A stretch of 64,000 nt of DNA from Edwardsiella piscicida (GTDB taxonomy: Bacteria > Pseudomonadota > Gammaproteobacteria > Enterobacterales > Enterobacteriaceae): NCBI RefSeq assembly GCF_001896205.1, contig NZ_MPNU01000001.1, forward strand, positions 1,168,917 to 1,232,916, in the 5' to 3' direction. Every line of letters starts with the position of its first letter. The stretch's first letter is position 1. The position numbers and the translations under genes were made by a program. The notes under the pieces were generated by a model, which searched no databases, was not told where the DNA came from, and worked only from the letters and a program-made list of their open reading frames with translations. This document shows, in pieces, positions 30,872-40,777 of this stretch.

Positions 30872-32152
30872 ATGAGGCGAGTTCGCAGGGGAATGGTGGG
30901 CATGGCGCTGCTGCCGGGGGTTGCGCTGGCCGGCGCGCCGCAGATGGATCGGGCGGATAATGGCTTTATGATGCTAGCGACGGCGCTGGTGCTGTTGATG
31001 ACTCTGCCGGGGATTGCACTGTTTTACGGCGGCCTGCTGCGCGCCAAGAACGTGCTGTCGCTGATGACGCAGGTGATGGTGACCTTCGCCGTCGTGAGCG
31101 TGCTGTGGGTGATCTATGGCTATACGCTGGCGTTTGGCAGCGGGAACGCTATCGTTGGCAACCTGCACGCGCTGTTGCTCAAGGGGATCGGACTGCACGA
31201 GGTGACCGGCTCGATATCGACGCTGGTGCACGTGGCCTTTCAGGGATCGTTTGCCTGTATTACGGTGGCGCTGGTGACCGGTGCTCTGGCTGAGCGGGTT
31301 CGGTTTTCGGCGGTGCTGATCTTTGCCGCGCTGTGGTTTTCGCTCTCCTATGTGCCGCTGGCCCATATGGTCTGGGGCGGGGGCTGGCTGGCCGCCGACG
31401 GTGCGCTGGACTTTGCCGGCGGGACGGTGGTGCATATTAACGCCGCCGTGGCAGGACTGCTGGGCGCTCGCCTGCTGGGACGGCGCAGCGGCTATGGACG
31501 GGAGTCGTTTAAGCCGCACAGTTTACCCATGGTCTTTCTGGGCACCGCCATTCTGTATATCGGTTGGTTTGGCTTTAACGCGGGCTCCGCCGGCGCCGCC
31601 AACGATATTGCTGCGCTGGCGTTTATCAACACGATGATCGCCACCGCCGCCGCCATTCTCTCTTGGGTCTTGGCGGAATGGGGGTTACGTGGGAACCCCT
31701 CCCTGCTAGGCGCCTGCTCCGGTTGTATTGCCGGGCTGGTGGCGGTGACGCCGGCGGCGGGCAGCGTGGGTGTCGGCGGTGCGCTGCTGCTCGGCCTGAT
31801 CGCGGGAGCGGCAGGCCTATGGGGCGTGGTGGCGCTGAAACGCTGGCTGCAGATAGATGACGCCTGCGATGTCTTCGGCGTGCACGGCGTCTGCGGTATC
31901 GTCGGCTGCCTGGCGACTGGGGTGCTGAGCGCCGCCTCGCTGGGCGGTACGGGCTATGCCAGCGGTGTCACCATGGGTCATCAGCTGTGGGTTCAGACGC
32001 TGAGCGTGCTGGTCTGTGTGATCTGGTCCGCGGCGGCGGCGCTGATTGCCTATAAGGCGGCGGATCTCTGCGTGGGGCTGCGGGTCAGTGAGGATCAGGA
32101 GCGCGAGGGGCTGGATGTGACGAGCCACGGTGAGAGCGCCTATAACCGCTAG
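30872..32152 (+). CDS. amtB: Ammonium transporter AmtB
   Basis: Trimeric inner-membrane ammonium channel. 426 residues (E. coli 428) with a cleavable signal peptide (MALLPGVALAGAPQ) then eleven helices. The two pore histidines are in GGTVVHINAAVAG and FGVHGVCGIVG; conserved aspartate region SLSYVPLAHMVWG. Regulated with glnK by sigma54/NtrC. Confidence 0.97.
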   Translation: MRRVRRGMVGMALLPGVALAGAPQMDRADNGFMMLATALVLLMTLPGIALFYGGLLRAKNVLSLMTQVMVTFAVVSVLWVIYGYTLAFGSGNAIVGNLHALLLKGIGLHEVTGSISTLVHVAFQGSFACITVALVTGALAERVRFSAVLIFAALWFSLSYVPLAHMVWGGGWLAADGALDFAGGTVVHINAAVAGLLGARLLGRRSGYGRESFKPHSLPMVFLGTAILYIGWFGFNAGSAGAANDIAALAFINTMIATAAAILSWVLAEWGLRGNPSLLGACSGCIAGLVAVTPAAGSVGVGGALLLGLIAGAAGLWGVVALKRWLQIDDACDVFGVHGVCGIVGCLATGVLSAASLGGTGYASGVTMGHQLWVQTLSVLVCVIWSAAAALIAYKAADLCVGLRVSEDQEREGLDVTSHGESAYNR

Positions 32153-32157
32153 ATGCA

Positions 32158-32178
32158 CGGCGCCGCGCTGCGGCGCCG
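32158..32178. terminator. Perfect 9-bp GC hairpin between amtB and tesB
   Basis: CGGCGCCGC, loop GCT, GCGGCGCCG. It fills most of the 34-base convergent gap. No U-tract. Confidence 0.5.
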
Positions 32179-32186
32179 CAGGGCAC

Positions 32187-33053
32187 TCAGCGCGCCGGGT
32201 GCTGTCGAATGACCCCTTCCTGTGCGGAAGAGGCGACCAGACGCCCCTGCCGGTCGAAGAACTGACCGCGGACCAAGCCGCGGGCGCCGGAGGCGGAGGG
32301 GCTGTCCACCGCGTACAGCAGCCAGTCGTCGAGGCGAAAGGCGCGGTGGAACCACATGCTGTGATCGAGGGTCGCCACCTGCATGCCGGGCTCAAGAAAG
32401 CCCTTGCCGTGGGGCTGAAGCGCCGTCGGCAGGAAGTTAAAGTCTGAGGCATAGCCCAGCAGGTATTGATGCACCCGCGGATCGTCAGGAAGGACGCCGT
32501 TGGCGCGCAGCCAGACGTAGCGCTGCGGCGGGCATACGTCGCCTTTGAGTGGGTTATGGAAGGTGACTGGGCGCATTTCAATGGCCTGTTCACGGGTGAA
32601 CGTATCGCGGACGGCCTCGGGGATCAGGTGCCGCAGCGAGCGGGCGATATCGGTCTCGCTGGGCAGGCCTTCGGGACCGGCGACCTGCGGCATGCTGCTC
32701 TGGTGTTCAAACCCCGCCTCTAGAGACTGGAAAGAGGCCGTCATATAAAAGATAGGCTTACCATGCTGGATGGCGTTGACCCGGCGGGCGCTAAAGCTGT
32801 TGCCGTCGCGTAGGACTTCGACATCATAGACGATCGGCATACGGCTATCGCCGGGGCGCAGAAAATAGCTGTGGAATGAGTGCAGCTGGCGCTGGGCGTC
32901 AACGGTCTGTTTGGCGGCATACAGCGCCTGACCGAGAACCTGGCCGCCGAAGACCTGGCGCAGTCCCAAATCCTCGCTTTGCCCTCGGTAGATACCCTGC
33001 TCAATTTTTTCGAGATTTAATAGGTTTAACAGCTGCTGTAACGCCTGACTCAT
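32187..33053 (-). CDS. tesB: Acyl-CoA thioesterase II
   Basis: Double-hotdog thioesterase that hydrolyses medium- and long-chain acyl-CoAs. 288 residues (E. coli 286). Starts [26 protein letters not shown]. Conserved [14 protein letters not shown] in the first hotdog, and [14 protein letters not shown] with the catalytic aspartate in the second. An upstream in-frame ATG is not conserved. Confidence 0.97.
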   Translation of the reverse strand: MSQALQQLLNLLNLEKIEQGIYRGQSEDLGLRQVFGGQVLGQALYAAKQTVDAQRQLHSFHSYFLRPGDSRMPIVYDVEVLRDGNSFSARRVNAIQHGKPIFYMTASFQSLEAGFEHQSSMPQVAGPEGLPSETDIARSLRHLIPEAVRDTFTREQAIEMRPVTFHNPLKGDVCPPQRYVWLRANGVLPDDPRVHQYLLGYASDFNFLPTALQPHGKGFLEPGMQVATLDHSMWFHRAFRLDDWLLYAVDSPSASGARGLVRGQFFDRQGRLVASSAQEGVIRQHPAR

Positions 33054-33161
33054 TGGTAATACCTTATTTTGTAACGGTGGGAGACCTCGGTAACGCGCTG
33101 GCGATGGGGCCAGGGGCGCCGATACGACGCCCCGCACGCAAGGGTAGCACCGGAGACGGGG

Positions 33162-33491
33162 CTATGGCTGCCAGCGCAGGCGCGCCAGGTCGAGCCGTCC
33201 ATCGGCATTGACGTCGATCCCTTCGGCCTGCAGCGCGCTGCGCTGGCGGGTAAAGCCTTCGCCGACCAGAGAGAGGGTGCCAAGGCGATTGACCACCCGG
33301 TGCCAGGGGAGGGCGCTGCCCGCCGGTAGCGTGCGCAGGATAGCCCCCACCCGGCGCGCGGCGCGCGAGTGGCCGGCCATCGCGGCTATCTGACCATAGG
33401 TTGCGACTCGGCCTACGGGAATGGCGGCGATACACAGCAGTACGCGCTGGCGGAAGTCATCCTGTGCGGGGGGCGAGGTCGTCATTGTCAT
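33162..33491 (-). CDS. ybaZ: Alkyltransferase-like protein (Atl/YbaZ)
   Basis: Homologue of O6-alkylguanine-DNA alkyltransferase in which the acceptor cysteine is tryptophan: the usual PCHRV is PWHRV here. ATL proteins bind O6-alkylguanine without repairing it and hand it to nucleotide excision repair. About 109 residues from MTMTTSPPAQDDFRQRV. Starts at 33485 or 33518 are also possible, none with a strong ribosome site. It also has the RAARRVGAILRTLP recognition helix. Divergent from ffs. Confidence 0.88.
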   Translation of the reverse strand: MTMTTSPPAQDDFRQRVLLCIAAIPVGRVATYGQIAAMAGHSRAARRVGAILRTLPAGSALPWHRVVNRLGTLSLVGEGFTRQRSALQAEGIDVNADGRLDLARLRWQP

Positions 33492-33565
33492 AGCGCGATT
33501 ATCGCTGTCCGATGACATTAGCTCAAGAGGCCTGTTTAAGAAAACAACGGTTGGCGGGGGGCGCC

Positions 33566-33594
33566 TTGCAATTGGGCGTGGCATCGCTGATAAT
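33566..33594 (+). promoter_or_regulatory. Promoter of ffs (4.5S RNA)
   Basis: TTGCAA (33566-33571), 17-base spacer, GATAAT (33589-33594), GC-rich discriminator. Start near 33601-33602 gives a leader of about 24 bases before mature 4.5S RNA, the size of the RNase P-cleaved leader of E. coli. Confidence 0.65.
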
Positions 33595-33625
33595 GCTCGG
33601 GCGCTGAGGTTATAGCGCTCGTTAT

Positions 33626-33739
33626 GGGGGCCCTGTTGGTTCTCCCGCAATGCTAACCCGTGAATTCGGTCAGGTCCGGAAGGAAGCAGCCGCAGCGGGT
33701 GACGCGTGTGCCGGGATGTAGCTGGCAGGGCTCCCACCC
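33626..33739 (+). ncRNA. ffs: 4.5S RNA (signal recognition particle RNA)
   Basis: RNA component of the bacterial SRP; it binds Ffh and the FtsY complex to target membrane proteins. The 114-nucleotide length matches E. coli. The apical domain GGTCAGGTCCGGAAGGAAGC with the GGAA tetraloop and asymmetric AGCAGCC loop is intact. The 5' end GGGGGCCCTGTTGG pairs with the 3' CAGGGCTCCCACCC, with one G-U. Confidence 0.97.
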
Positions 33740-33769
33740 ATTTGAGCCGTGCTATTTATTCCTCGCCGC

Positions 33770-33825
33770 TTCTCGCTTCTCGCTTCTCGCTTCTCGCTTC
33801 TCGCTTCTCGCTTCTCGCTTCTCGC
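33770..33825. repeat. Heptanucleotide tandem repeat, eight perfect copies
   Basis: Eight uninterrupted copies of TTCTCGC start 31 bases after the 3' end of mature 4.5S RNA. The unit has no stop in any forward frame, so open frames read through it as an LASRFSL-type peptide repeat in all three frames; none has a plausible start and context. Likely a variable-number repeat. The 3' part of the 266-base ffs-hha gap is AT-rich with no gene seen. Confidence 0.95.
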
Positions 33826-34005
33826 TTGCGGTTTGCAATCGGTGGCTACACGGAATTTATCGCTGAGATTGACGCCGATCTACGGGCGGTGGGGGACGGG
33901 CGAAAACAGGCCTACCCGCGTAACGCTGGGGTATCAATAAAGAATAAATATATTAATAGTAATATAACTAACGTTGCCAGGGCGTCGCTGAAACGCCCGG
34001 GGCAC

Positions 34006-34209
34006 TTAGCGGACGTATTGCCAGACTTCTGCTGGAATTTTGTCGTATAGCTTATTCATAGTTAATTCGGCCAGACGATGATCTGCGGCAGAATAAAAAA
34101 TTTCTAATTCATCATCTGAAAGTTCGTATTTATTCTTTTCGATCACGCGTTCTAGAGTATCCAGCGTCGTGCATTTACGCAGCTTCATCAGATAATCGAT
34201 CTTGGTCAT
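34006..34209 (-). CDS. hha: Haemolysin expression-modulating protein Hha
   Basis: Small Hha/YmoA protein that partners H-NS to silence horizontally acquired and virulence genes; also toxin-like partner of TomB. 67 residues (E. coli 72). Core [48 protein letters not shown] at 34209 has AGGA seven bases upstream; GTG just before is less likely. Downstream of tomB by 20 bases, one operon. It may act on the AT-rich fimbrial leader in this window. Confidence 0.95.
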   Translation of the reverse strand: MTKIDYLMKLRKCTTLDTLERVIEKNKYELSDDELEIFYSAADHRLAELTMNKLYDKIPAEVWQYVR

Positions 34210-34229
34210 CACAACATCCTATTATTGGA

Positions 34230-34598
34230 CTAAACATGTAAGGCAGCGTTGCGCTTTTCATGCGCCAGGCAGTATGCCACCCGCCGCTTGGTGCGCAGCC
34301 AGTGCCGGAGCGCCGTTTCACTGACGCTATAGGCGCCAAACAGGGCATAGGTTTCATCCAGATAATCATCCAATATTTCGGCTAAATCCGAATGATGCGG
34401 ATATTTGATCTTAAATGATTGCGCGACGCTGGCAATATGCTCAATCAGCTCATTAAGCTGTAGATTTACCTTTGCCGTCGGGTCGCTGACCCAGCCGTGA
34501 TGGCTCTCTCCCAGGACATCTATTCCCTGATGATACAGAGAATCACACAGGTATTTTAACTCTGCGATGTCATGCTGATAAGAAGTGTACTCATCCAT
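34230..34598 (-). CDS. tomB: Hha antidote TomB (YbaJ)
   Basis: Partner/antidote of Hha, linked to biofilm and motility control in E. coli. 122 residues (E. coli 124). Conserved MDEYTSYQHDIAELKYLCDSLYHQG, SHHGWVSDPTAKVNLQLNELIEHIA. Ribosome site AGGGGG before the ATG. The C-terminus diverges from E. coli. Confidence 0.92.
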   Translation of the reverse strand: MDEYTSYQHDIAELKYLCDSLYHQGIDVLGESHHGWVSDPTAKVNLQLNELIEHIASVAQSFKIKYPHHSDLAEILDDYLDETYALFGAYSVSETALRHWLRTKRRVAYCLAHEKRNAALHV

Positions 34599-34965
34599 AG
34601 TCTACCCCCTGCGGGAACCAAACCTGCTTTCCTGTAGCAAGGAATATAGCAAATCGATGCAATAATCAAGCGGTTACGCAATGGCTATGACAAGTAACCT
34701 CAGTATCATAGCAAAGGCGCAGGGCAATGGGAAAAGTTTTGTGTTAGTAAGTATTTAAACTATACCCAGACTGATTAAGTATAGCCCTCATTTTATGAAT
34801 ACGAGGAATGAAGAATAAATATTTTTAATGAGTTATCCCGCTGGGGCATATCATCATACTGAATTAAGCGTATTAATGTTTGTCTGGTGAGCGCGTCGGG
34901 GAGGGCCGTAGGCAATCGATGGATAAAAAAAGACCGCCCGCGGGCGGTCTTTTCATTTTTTATAA
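34599..34965. other. tomB-acrB intergenic region
   Basis: Mostly AT-rich, no gene. On the minus strand, TTGATT (34664-34669) and TATATT (34643-34648) 15 bases apart make a plausible tomB-hha promoter. The right end holds the acrAB terminator. Confidence 0.45.
34925..34953 (-). terminator. Intrinsic terminator of acrAB
   Basis: AAAAGACCGCCCG and its exact complement meet at 34940/34941. A seven-A run at 34925-34931 gives a U-tract on the acrB strand. Confidence 0.85.
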
Positions 34966-37900
34966 CTATTTATTGTGCGGTTCAACCGGATGGTTGTGCT
35001 CAATATCCTCGCCGCGGCGGCCAAAGCGGCGGCGCACCACCACAAAGAACACCGGTACGAAGAAGATGGCCAGGATGGTAGCGGAGACCATCCCGCCCAT
35101 GACCCCGGTACCGACGGCGTTCTGGGCTCCGGAGCCCGCGCCGTTGCTGATGACCAGCGGCATAACCCCGAGAATAAAGGCCAGCGAGGTCATCAGGATC
35201 GGGCGCAGACGCATACGCACCGCCTCCAGCGTCGCTTCTACCAGCCCCTTACCCTCTTTGTGCATCAGGTCGACGGCGAATTCGACGATCAGGATGGCGT
35301 TCTTCGCCGATAGCCCGATCGTCGTCAACAGACCGACCTGGAAGTACACGTCGTTGGTCAGGCCGCGCAGCGAGGTCGCCAACAGGGCGCCGACGACGCC
35401 GAGCGGGACCACCAGCATGACGGAGAACGGAATAGACCAGCTCTCATACAGGGCGGCCAGACACAGGAAGACCACGATCAGCGAGATGGCATACAGGGCC
35501 GGAGCCTGGTTGCCGGACAGGCGTTCCTGATAGGACATACCGGTCCAGTCATAACCGACGCCCGCCGGCAGCTTGGCGACCAGGGACTCCATCAGCGCCA
35601 TGGCCTCACCGGTACTCTTACCGGGTGCGGCTTCGCCCAGGATCTCCATGGAGGGCAGACCGTTGTAGCGCTCCAGACGCGGTGAGCCGTACTCCCAGCG
35701 TGAGCTGGAGAAGGCGGACAGCGGTACCATCTGACCATTGCTGCTGCGCACGTACCAGTTATCGATATCGCTTGGCAGCATACGGAACGGCGCATCGGCC
35801 TGGACATAAACGCGTTTGACGCGTCCGCGGTCGATAAAGTCGTTGACGTAGGCCCCGCCCAGCGCGGCAGAGATAGTCTGGTTAACGTCGGCGAGAGAAA
35901 CCCCCAGCGACTGCGCTTTTTCTTGGTCGATATCCAGCTTGAACTGCGGCGTATCTTCCAGGCCGTTGGGGCGCACGCCGACCAGCAGGTCAGGGTGCTG
36001 CGCTGCCATGCCCAGCAGCTGGTTACGCGCTTCGGTCAGCTTTTCGTGGCCCAGGTTGGCCTGATCGATAAGCTCAAAGTCGAAGCCGGATGCCGTACCC
36101 AGCTCAACGATAGCCGGCAGGTTAAACGGATACACCATGGCGTCGTTGATCTTACTGAAGGCGCCCGCCGCACGTTGAATGATCGCGGTAACCTTGTTCT
36201 GATCGCCCTTACGCTCGTCCCATGGCTTCAGACTGACGAAGGCCAGACCGTTGTTCTGCCCCTGACCGCTGAAGCCGAAGCCGCTGACGGTAAAGACCGA
36301 TTCAACGTTATCTTTCTCTTTGGTCAGGTAGTACTGGGAGACCTGCTTGAGCACATTGTTGGTGCGCTCCTGGGTCGCGCCCGGCGGCAGCTGGGCCATG
36401 GTCAGCAGTACCCCCTGGTCCTCTTCTGGCAGGAAGGAGGTGGGCAGGCGGATAAACAGCAGCCCCATGCCGACTACGATCAGCAGGTAAATCACCAGAT
36501 AGCGCCCGGTGCCGCGCAGGATGCGGCCAACGCTGTCGGTATAGTGGTGGGTGCTCTTTTCAAACAGGCGGTTAAACCAGCCAAAGAAGCCGGTCTGTAC
36601 GCCGTGATCGCCTTTGGCGATCGGTTTGAGCATGGTCGCACACAGCGCCGGCGTCAGGATCATCGCCACCAGCACTGACAGCACCATGGAGGAGACGATG
36701 GTGATGGAGAACTGGCGATAGATGGCCCCGGTTGAGCCGCCGAAGAAGGCCATCGGTACGAAGACCGCGGAGAGCACCATGGCGATACCGACCAGCGCCC
36801 CCTGGATCTGCTCCATGGACTTCTTGGTCGCCTCTTTCGGTGGCAGCCCCTCTTCGGACATGACGCGCTCGACGTTCTCCACCACCACGATGGCGTCATC
36901 CACCAAGAGGCCTATCGCCAACACCATCCCGAACATGGTCAGGGTGTTGATGGAGAAGCCCACGATCTCCAGGATAGCGAAGGTCCCCAGCAGTACCACC
37001 GGTACGGCGATGGTGGGGATCAGGGTAGCGCGGATATTCTGCAGGAACAGATACATCACCACGAACACCAGCACGATCGCTTCCAGCAGGGTCTTCACCA
37101 CTTCGTCGATCGAGAGCTGAACGAACGGCGTGGTGTCATACGGGTAGACCGTCTTCAGGCTTGCCGGGAAGTAAGGGGCCAGCTTGGCCAGCTCCGTCTT
37201 CACGGCCTTGGCGGTGTCCAGCGCGTTGGCGCCGGTCGCGAGCTTCACGGCGATACCGGCGGCCGGTTTACCGTTATAGCGGGCGATGGTGCCATAGTTT
37301 TCCGCCCCCAGCTCTACGCGCGCAACGTCGCGCAGCAGAACGCGGGAACCATCCTGTTGGACCTTAAGCAGAATCTTGCCGAACTCGGTCGGATCCTTCA
37401 GACGGGTCTGCACGATGATCGAGGCGTTCAGCTGCTGTCCCGGCACCGGCGGGGTTCCCCCCAGCTGGCCACCGGCGATCTGGTTGTTCTGCACCTTAAT
37501 CTGGGAGACCACGTCGACCGGCGTCAGGTTGTACTTATTCAGCTTGTTGGGGTCCAGCCAGATACGCATGGCGTACTGGGAGCCGAACAGCTGTACGCTG
37601 CCGACGCCCTGGGTACGGCTCAGGGGATCCTTAATGTTGGACGCCACATAGTCGGCGATGTCATCCTGACTCAGGCTGCCGTCTTCGGAGATAAAGCCTG
37701 CGACCAGCAGAATACTGCTGGAGGCCTTATCCACGCTGACGCCCTGCTGCTGTACTTCCTGCGGCAGGGAGGGCATGGCCAGCTGTAGCTTGTTCTGCAC
37801 CTGGACCTGAGCGATATCCGGATCGGTACCGGCCTCGAAGGTCAGGGTGATGCTGGCGTTACCGGCCGAGTCACTGGTTGACGACATGTACATCAGGTTA

Positions 37901-38118
37901 TCGATACCGTTCATGTTCTGTTCGATAACCTGCGTCACGGAGTTTTGCACCGTGGCCGCATCCGCCCCCGGATAGCTGGCGGAGATGGTGACTGCCGGCG
38001 GCGCAACGGTAGGGTACTGTGCGACCGGCAGACTCATGATCGCCAATGCACCGGCCAACATCATGATGATGGCGAGAACCCAGGCAAAGATCGGACGATC
38101 GATAAAAAACTTAGCCAT
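34966..38118 (-). CDS. acrB: RND efflux pump permease AcrB
   Basis: Proton-driven inner-membrane pump of AcrAB-TolC exporting antibiotics, bile salts, dyes and detergents. 1050 residues (E. coli 1049). Starts [27 protein letters not shown]. Proton-relay aspartates in [19 protein letters not shown] (407/408 equivalents), a second relay lysine in [16 protein letters not shown], and large periplasmic porter/docking loops between helices 1-2 and 7-8. Lies 43 bases after acrA. Confidence 0.98.
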   Translation of the reverse strand: MAKFFIDRPIFAWVLAIIMMLAGALAIMSLPVAQYPTVAPPAVTISASYPGADAATVQNSVTQVIEQNMNGIDNLMYMSSTSDSAGNASITLTFEAGTDPDIAQVQVQNKLQLAMPSLPQEVQQQGVSVDKASSSILLVAGFISEDGSLSQDDIADYVASNIKDPLSRTQGVGSVQLFGSQYAMRIWLDPNKLNKYNLTPVDVVSQIKVQNNQIAGGQLGGTPPVPGQQLNASIIVQTRLKDPTEFGKILLKVQQDGSRVLLRDVARVELGAENYGTIARYNGKPAAGIAVKLATGANALDTAKAVKTELAKLAPYFPASLKTVYPYDTTPFVQLSIDEVVKTLLEAIVLVFVVMYLFLQNIRATLIPTIAVPVVLLGTFAILEIVGFSINTLTMFGMVLAIGLLVDDAIVVVENVERVMSEEGLPPKEATKKSMEQIQGALVGIAMVLSAVFVPMAFFGGSTGAIYRQFSITIVSSMVLSVLVAMILTPALCATMLKPIAKGDHGVQTGFFGWFNRLFEKSTHHYTDSVGRILRGTGRYLVIYLLIVVGMGLLFIRLPTSFLPEEDQGVLLTMAQLPPGATQERTNNVLKQVSQYYLTKEKDNVESVFTVSGFGFSGQGQNNGLAFVSLKPWDERKGDQNKVTAIIQRAAGAFSKINDAMVYPFNLPAIVELGTASGFDFELIDQANLGHEKLTEARNQLLGMAAQHPDLLVGVRPNGLEDTPQFKLDIDQEKAQSLGVSLADVNQTISAALGGAYVNDFIDRGRVKRVYVQADAPFRMLPSDIDNWYVRSSNGQMVPLSAFSSSRWEYGSPRLERYNGLPSMEILGEAAPGKSTGEAMALMESLVAKLPAGVGYDWTGMSYQERLSGNQAPALYAISLIVVFLCLAALYESWSIPFSVMLVVPLGVVGALLATSLRGLTNDVYFQVGLLTTIGLSAKNAILIVEFAVDLMHKEGKGLVEATLEAVRMRLRPILMTSLAFILGVMPLVISNGAGSGAQNAVGTGVMGGMVSATILAIFFVPVFFVVVRRRFGRRGEDIEHNHPVEPHNK

Positions 38119-38161
38119 GTATTACTGGCTCCTTTTCCCAATATTATGCATCGCGATGCGT

Positions 38162-39346
38162 TTACTGCTGTGCGCCACTGGCCGCACCGTCGCTGACCGC
38201 TGCATTCAGTTTAGCTTCCTCTACTTTCACCTGCACACCCGGGCGAATACGCTGCAGACCGGATACGATCACCCGATCGCCGCTCTTCAGACCGCCGGTG
38301 ACCAGCCACTGATCGCCGATCGCCTGTGCGGCATCGATGGTGCGCATTTCGACCTTGTTGTCTGCGCCGACCAGCATGACCGTCGCCTGGCCGCGGGGGT
38401 TACGCGTTACGCCCTGCTGCGGAACCAGCAGCGCATCGGGGCGGACGCCCTCTTCCAGACGGGCGCGGACGAACATGCCCGGCAGCAGGTCATTGTGCGG
38501 GTTAGGGAACACGGCGCGAATCGTGATAGATCCGGTGCTCTCATCTACGGTCAGATCGGAGAACTCCAGCGTCCCTTTCAGCGGATAGGGCTGGCCGTTT
38601 TCCATCACCAGCTCGACGCTGGCCTTACCGTTTTCCTGCTTGATCTGCCCGTTGGCCAGCTCCTGCTTCAGACGCAGGAAATCATTGCTGGACTGGGTCA
38701 CGTCGACATAGATGGGGTCGAGCTGCTGTACGGTTACCAGGGCGTTGCTCTGGTTGGCGGTCACCAAGGCGCCTTCGGTGACGGAGGACTTGCCGCTCAG
38801 GCCGGTAATAGGCGAGGTGACTTTGGTGTAAGCCAGATTGATGCGTGCGCTTTCAACGGCGGCTTTCGCGGCGACGACGGTCGCGTCGGCCTGGCGCGCG
38901 TTGGCGACGGCGGTATCGTAGTCCTGCTGACTGATGTATTTGGTCCCCAGCAGCGGGGTGTAGCGTTTGACCGTCAGATGGGCGATGTTAGCGGCAGCCT
39001 CTGCCTTGGCCAGATCGCCGCGGGCGCTGTCATAGGCGGCCTGATAGGTCGCTGGGTCGATCTGATAGAGTGATTCGCCGGCTTTTACCGTGCTGCCTTC
39101 GACAAAGTTACGCTTAAGGATAATACCGCTGACCTGCGGACGGACTTCTGCGATACGGTACGCAGAGGTTCGGCCCGGAAGCTCGGTTGAGACATTTAAC
39201 GGCGCCGTTTTCAGTGTGACTACACCGACTTCGGGGGCAGGACGTTGCCCGGTTGCGCCATTGTCATCATTACATCCTGTAAGAAGTAAACTGCCGGAAA
39301 ACAGCAGTATCGCCGCCAGAGGCGTTAACCCTCTGTTTTTCTTCAT
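38162..39346 (-). CDS. acrA: RND efflux periplasmic adaptor AcrA
   Basis: Membrane-fusion protein linking AcrB to TolC. 394 residues (E. coli 397). Lipoprotein signal with lipobox LLTGC. Lipoyl, alpha-hairpin (KAEAAANIAHLTVKRYTPLLGTKYISQQDYD) and beta-barrel domains in order. Start MKKNRGLTPLAAILLF; the longer frame upstream overlaps the promoter. Repressed by the divergent acrR. Confidence 0.98.
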   Translation of the reverse strand: MKKNRGLTPLAAILLFSGSLLLTGCNDDNGATGQRPAPEVGVVTLKTAPLNVSTELPGRTSAYRIAEVRPQVSGIILKRNFVEGSTVKAGESLYQIDPATYQAAYDSARGDLAKAEAAANIAHLTVKRYTPLLGTKYISQQDYDTAVANARQADATVVAAKAAVESARINLAYTKVTSPITGLSGKSSVTEGALVTANQSNALVTVQQLDPIYVDVTQSSNDFLRLKQELANGQIKQENGKASVELVMENGQPYPLKGTLEFSDLTVDESTGSITIRAVFPNPHNDLLPGMFVRARLEEGVRPDALLVPQQGVTRNPRGQATVMLVGADNKVEMRTIDAAQAIGDQWLVTGGLKSGDRVIVSGLQRIRPGVQVKVEEAKLNAAVSDGAASGAQQ

Positions 39347-39435
39347 ATTATACCTCAAGAGTCCGAGTGCAAAATGGGTATGGAGCACACTGGTAAAAAA
39401 CCCATTGCTGCGCTATAAAAAAACGCATGTTATGG

Positions 39436-39459
39436 TACATACATTCATCAATGCATGTA
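39436..39459. promoter_or_regulatory. AcrR operator
   Basis: A 24-base inverted repeat: TACATACATTCA then TCAATGCATGTA, 10 of 12 positions symmetric. Same position and near-identical sequence to the known E. coli AcrR operator between acrR and acrA. Confidence 0.8.
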
Positions 39460-39487
39460 AGTCTTGATACTTTAAAAAACCAACGCC

Positions 39488-40201
39488 ATGGCACGAAAAA
39501 CCAAACAGCAGGCCCAGGAGACCCGGCAGCAGATCCTTGACGCTGCCATACGTGAGTTTTCCGTACGCGGCGTTGCTGCCACCTCACTAAACGATATCGC
39601 CAAAGCCGCCGGGGTTACCCGCGGGGCCATTTACTGGCATTTTAAGAACAAAACTGACATTTTCCACGCCGTCTGGGCGTTTATGGAGTCCAGGATCAGT
39701 GAGCTTGAGCTAGAGTATCAGACAAAGTTTCCGGATGATCCACTGCGTATATTACGTGAGCTCCTAATTTTTATTTTGGTCGCGACGGTGGTGGATCCGC
39801 AGCGGCGGGCGATGATGGAAATTCTGTACCATAAGTGCGAGTTCGTCGGCGAGATGCGGGCGCTGGGGGAACGGCGTAAACTGATGTACTTGGAGAGCTA
39901 CGCGCGCATCGAGCGGGTGCTGCAGCACTGTGTCTTCCGGGAGCAACTGCCGGCGAATCTGGATACGCTGCGCAGCGCCATCGCCCTGCGCAGCTATATT
40001 ACCGGTATCATGGAGAGCTGGCTGTTTACCCCGGACCGCTTCGATCTGCAGCAGCAGGCGATACCGCTGGTGGATAACGTGATTGCCATGCTGCGGCACA
40101 GTCCGTTTTTGCGCCGTGACGCGGTATGCGCCCCCAATGATACCTCTGTATGGGGAAGCGGTTTCCCACCCACCGTAAATTGTGTTGATAAAGACGAGTA
40201 G
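39488..40201 (+). CDS. acrR: TetR-family repressor AcrR
   Basis: Ligand-released repressor of acrAB and itself. N-terminal TetR HTH (SLNDIAKAAGVTRGAIYWHFKNKTDIF) is close to E. coli; the C-terminal ligand domain follows. 237 residues against 215 in E. coli: the last about 25 residues (AVCAPNDTSVWGSGFPPTVN...) have no obvious counterpart. The next gene begins six bases after its stop, so the two are co-transcribed. Confidence 0.95.
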   Translation: MARKTKQQAQETRQQILDAAIREFSVRGVAATSLNDIAKAAGVTRGAIYWHFKNKTDIFHAVWAFMESRISELELEYQTKFPDDPLRILRELLIFILVATVVDPQRRAMMEILYHKCEFVGEMRALGERRKLMYLESYARIERVLQHCVFREQLPANLDTLRSAIALRSYITGIMESWLFTPDRFDLQQQAIPLVDNVIAMLRHSPFLRRDAVCAPNDTSVWGSGFPPTVNCVDKDE

Positions 40202-40207
40202 ATAACA

Positions 40208-40561
40208 ATGCAAAAAATTGTCGTGATTGCCAATGGGGCCGGTTATGGCCATGAATCCCTGTTCAACGCGCTGCGCCTGGCGCTGGCGATGAAGGAGCAG
40301 GCGGCGGATATCGATCTGAAGCTTTTTCTGATGTCGGACGCCGTGACGGCGGCGCTGCCGGGGCAGAAGCCCCACGAAGGCTACAGCCTGCAGCAGATGC
40401 TGGAGATCCTGTGCGCGCAGCGCACGCCCATTCTGCTGTGTAAGACCTGCGCCGACGCCCGCGGCATTGCGTCGCTTCCGCTGATTGAGGGGGTGGCTAT
40501 CGGTACGCTGACCGAGCTGGCCGCCTGGACGCTGGCCGCCGATAAGGTCTTGACGTTCTAA
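40208..40561 (+). CDS. ychN: DsrE/YchN-family protein
   Basis: 117 residues, the same length as and closely similar to E. coli YchN, a hexameric DsrE/F-like fold protein of unknown function. Starts MQKIVVIANGAGYGHESLFNALRLAL; C78 and C81 (LLCKTCADARG) are at the likely active-site position for sulfur-relay-type chemistry. In E. coli ychN is elsewhere in the chromosome; here it sits behind acrR. Confidence 0.9.
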   Translation: MQKIVVIANGAGYGHESLFNALRLALAMKEQAADIDLKLFLMSDAVTAALPGQKPHEGYSLQQMLEILCAQRTPILLCKTCADARGIASLPLIEGVAIGTLTELAAWTLAADKVLTF

Positions 40562-40603
40562 GGCGTACGCCGCCGTTCATCTGGCGACGGCGGACGCGTG
40601 ACC

Positions 40604-40636
40604 GCCCGGCGTGGGGCTACGACGCCGGGCAATTTT
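40604..40636 (+). terminator. Hairpin after acrR-ychN
   Basis: GCCCGGCGT pairs with ACGCCGGGC around nine bases, followed by AATTTT. Confidence 0.55.
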
Positions 40637-40777
40637 CTCCGATTGCGCCTATTCTTGCTATTACAGCTTCATGTTACTCTAGGCCGCTTTTTGCGATGGG
40701 ACGCTGACAAGCGTCGCGCGGAATCGAGCCCAAGAAACCTATTCTTCCTTTATTGATAAAGTCTGCTTAATTTAACT

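Noticed and set aside
33770..33825. Heptamer array as a CRISPR array
   Set aside because: Unit is seven bases with no spacers and no cas genes nearby.
33660..34050. Overlapping plus-strand open frames through the heptamer repeat giving an LASRFSL repeat peptide
   Set aside because: They start within 4.5S RNA or the repeat, are open in all frames only because the repeat lacks stops, and have no ribosome site. Treated as repeat, not gene.
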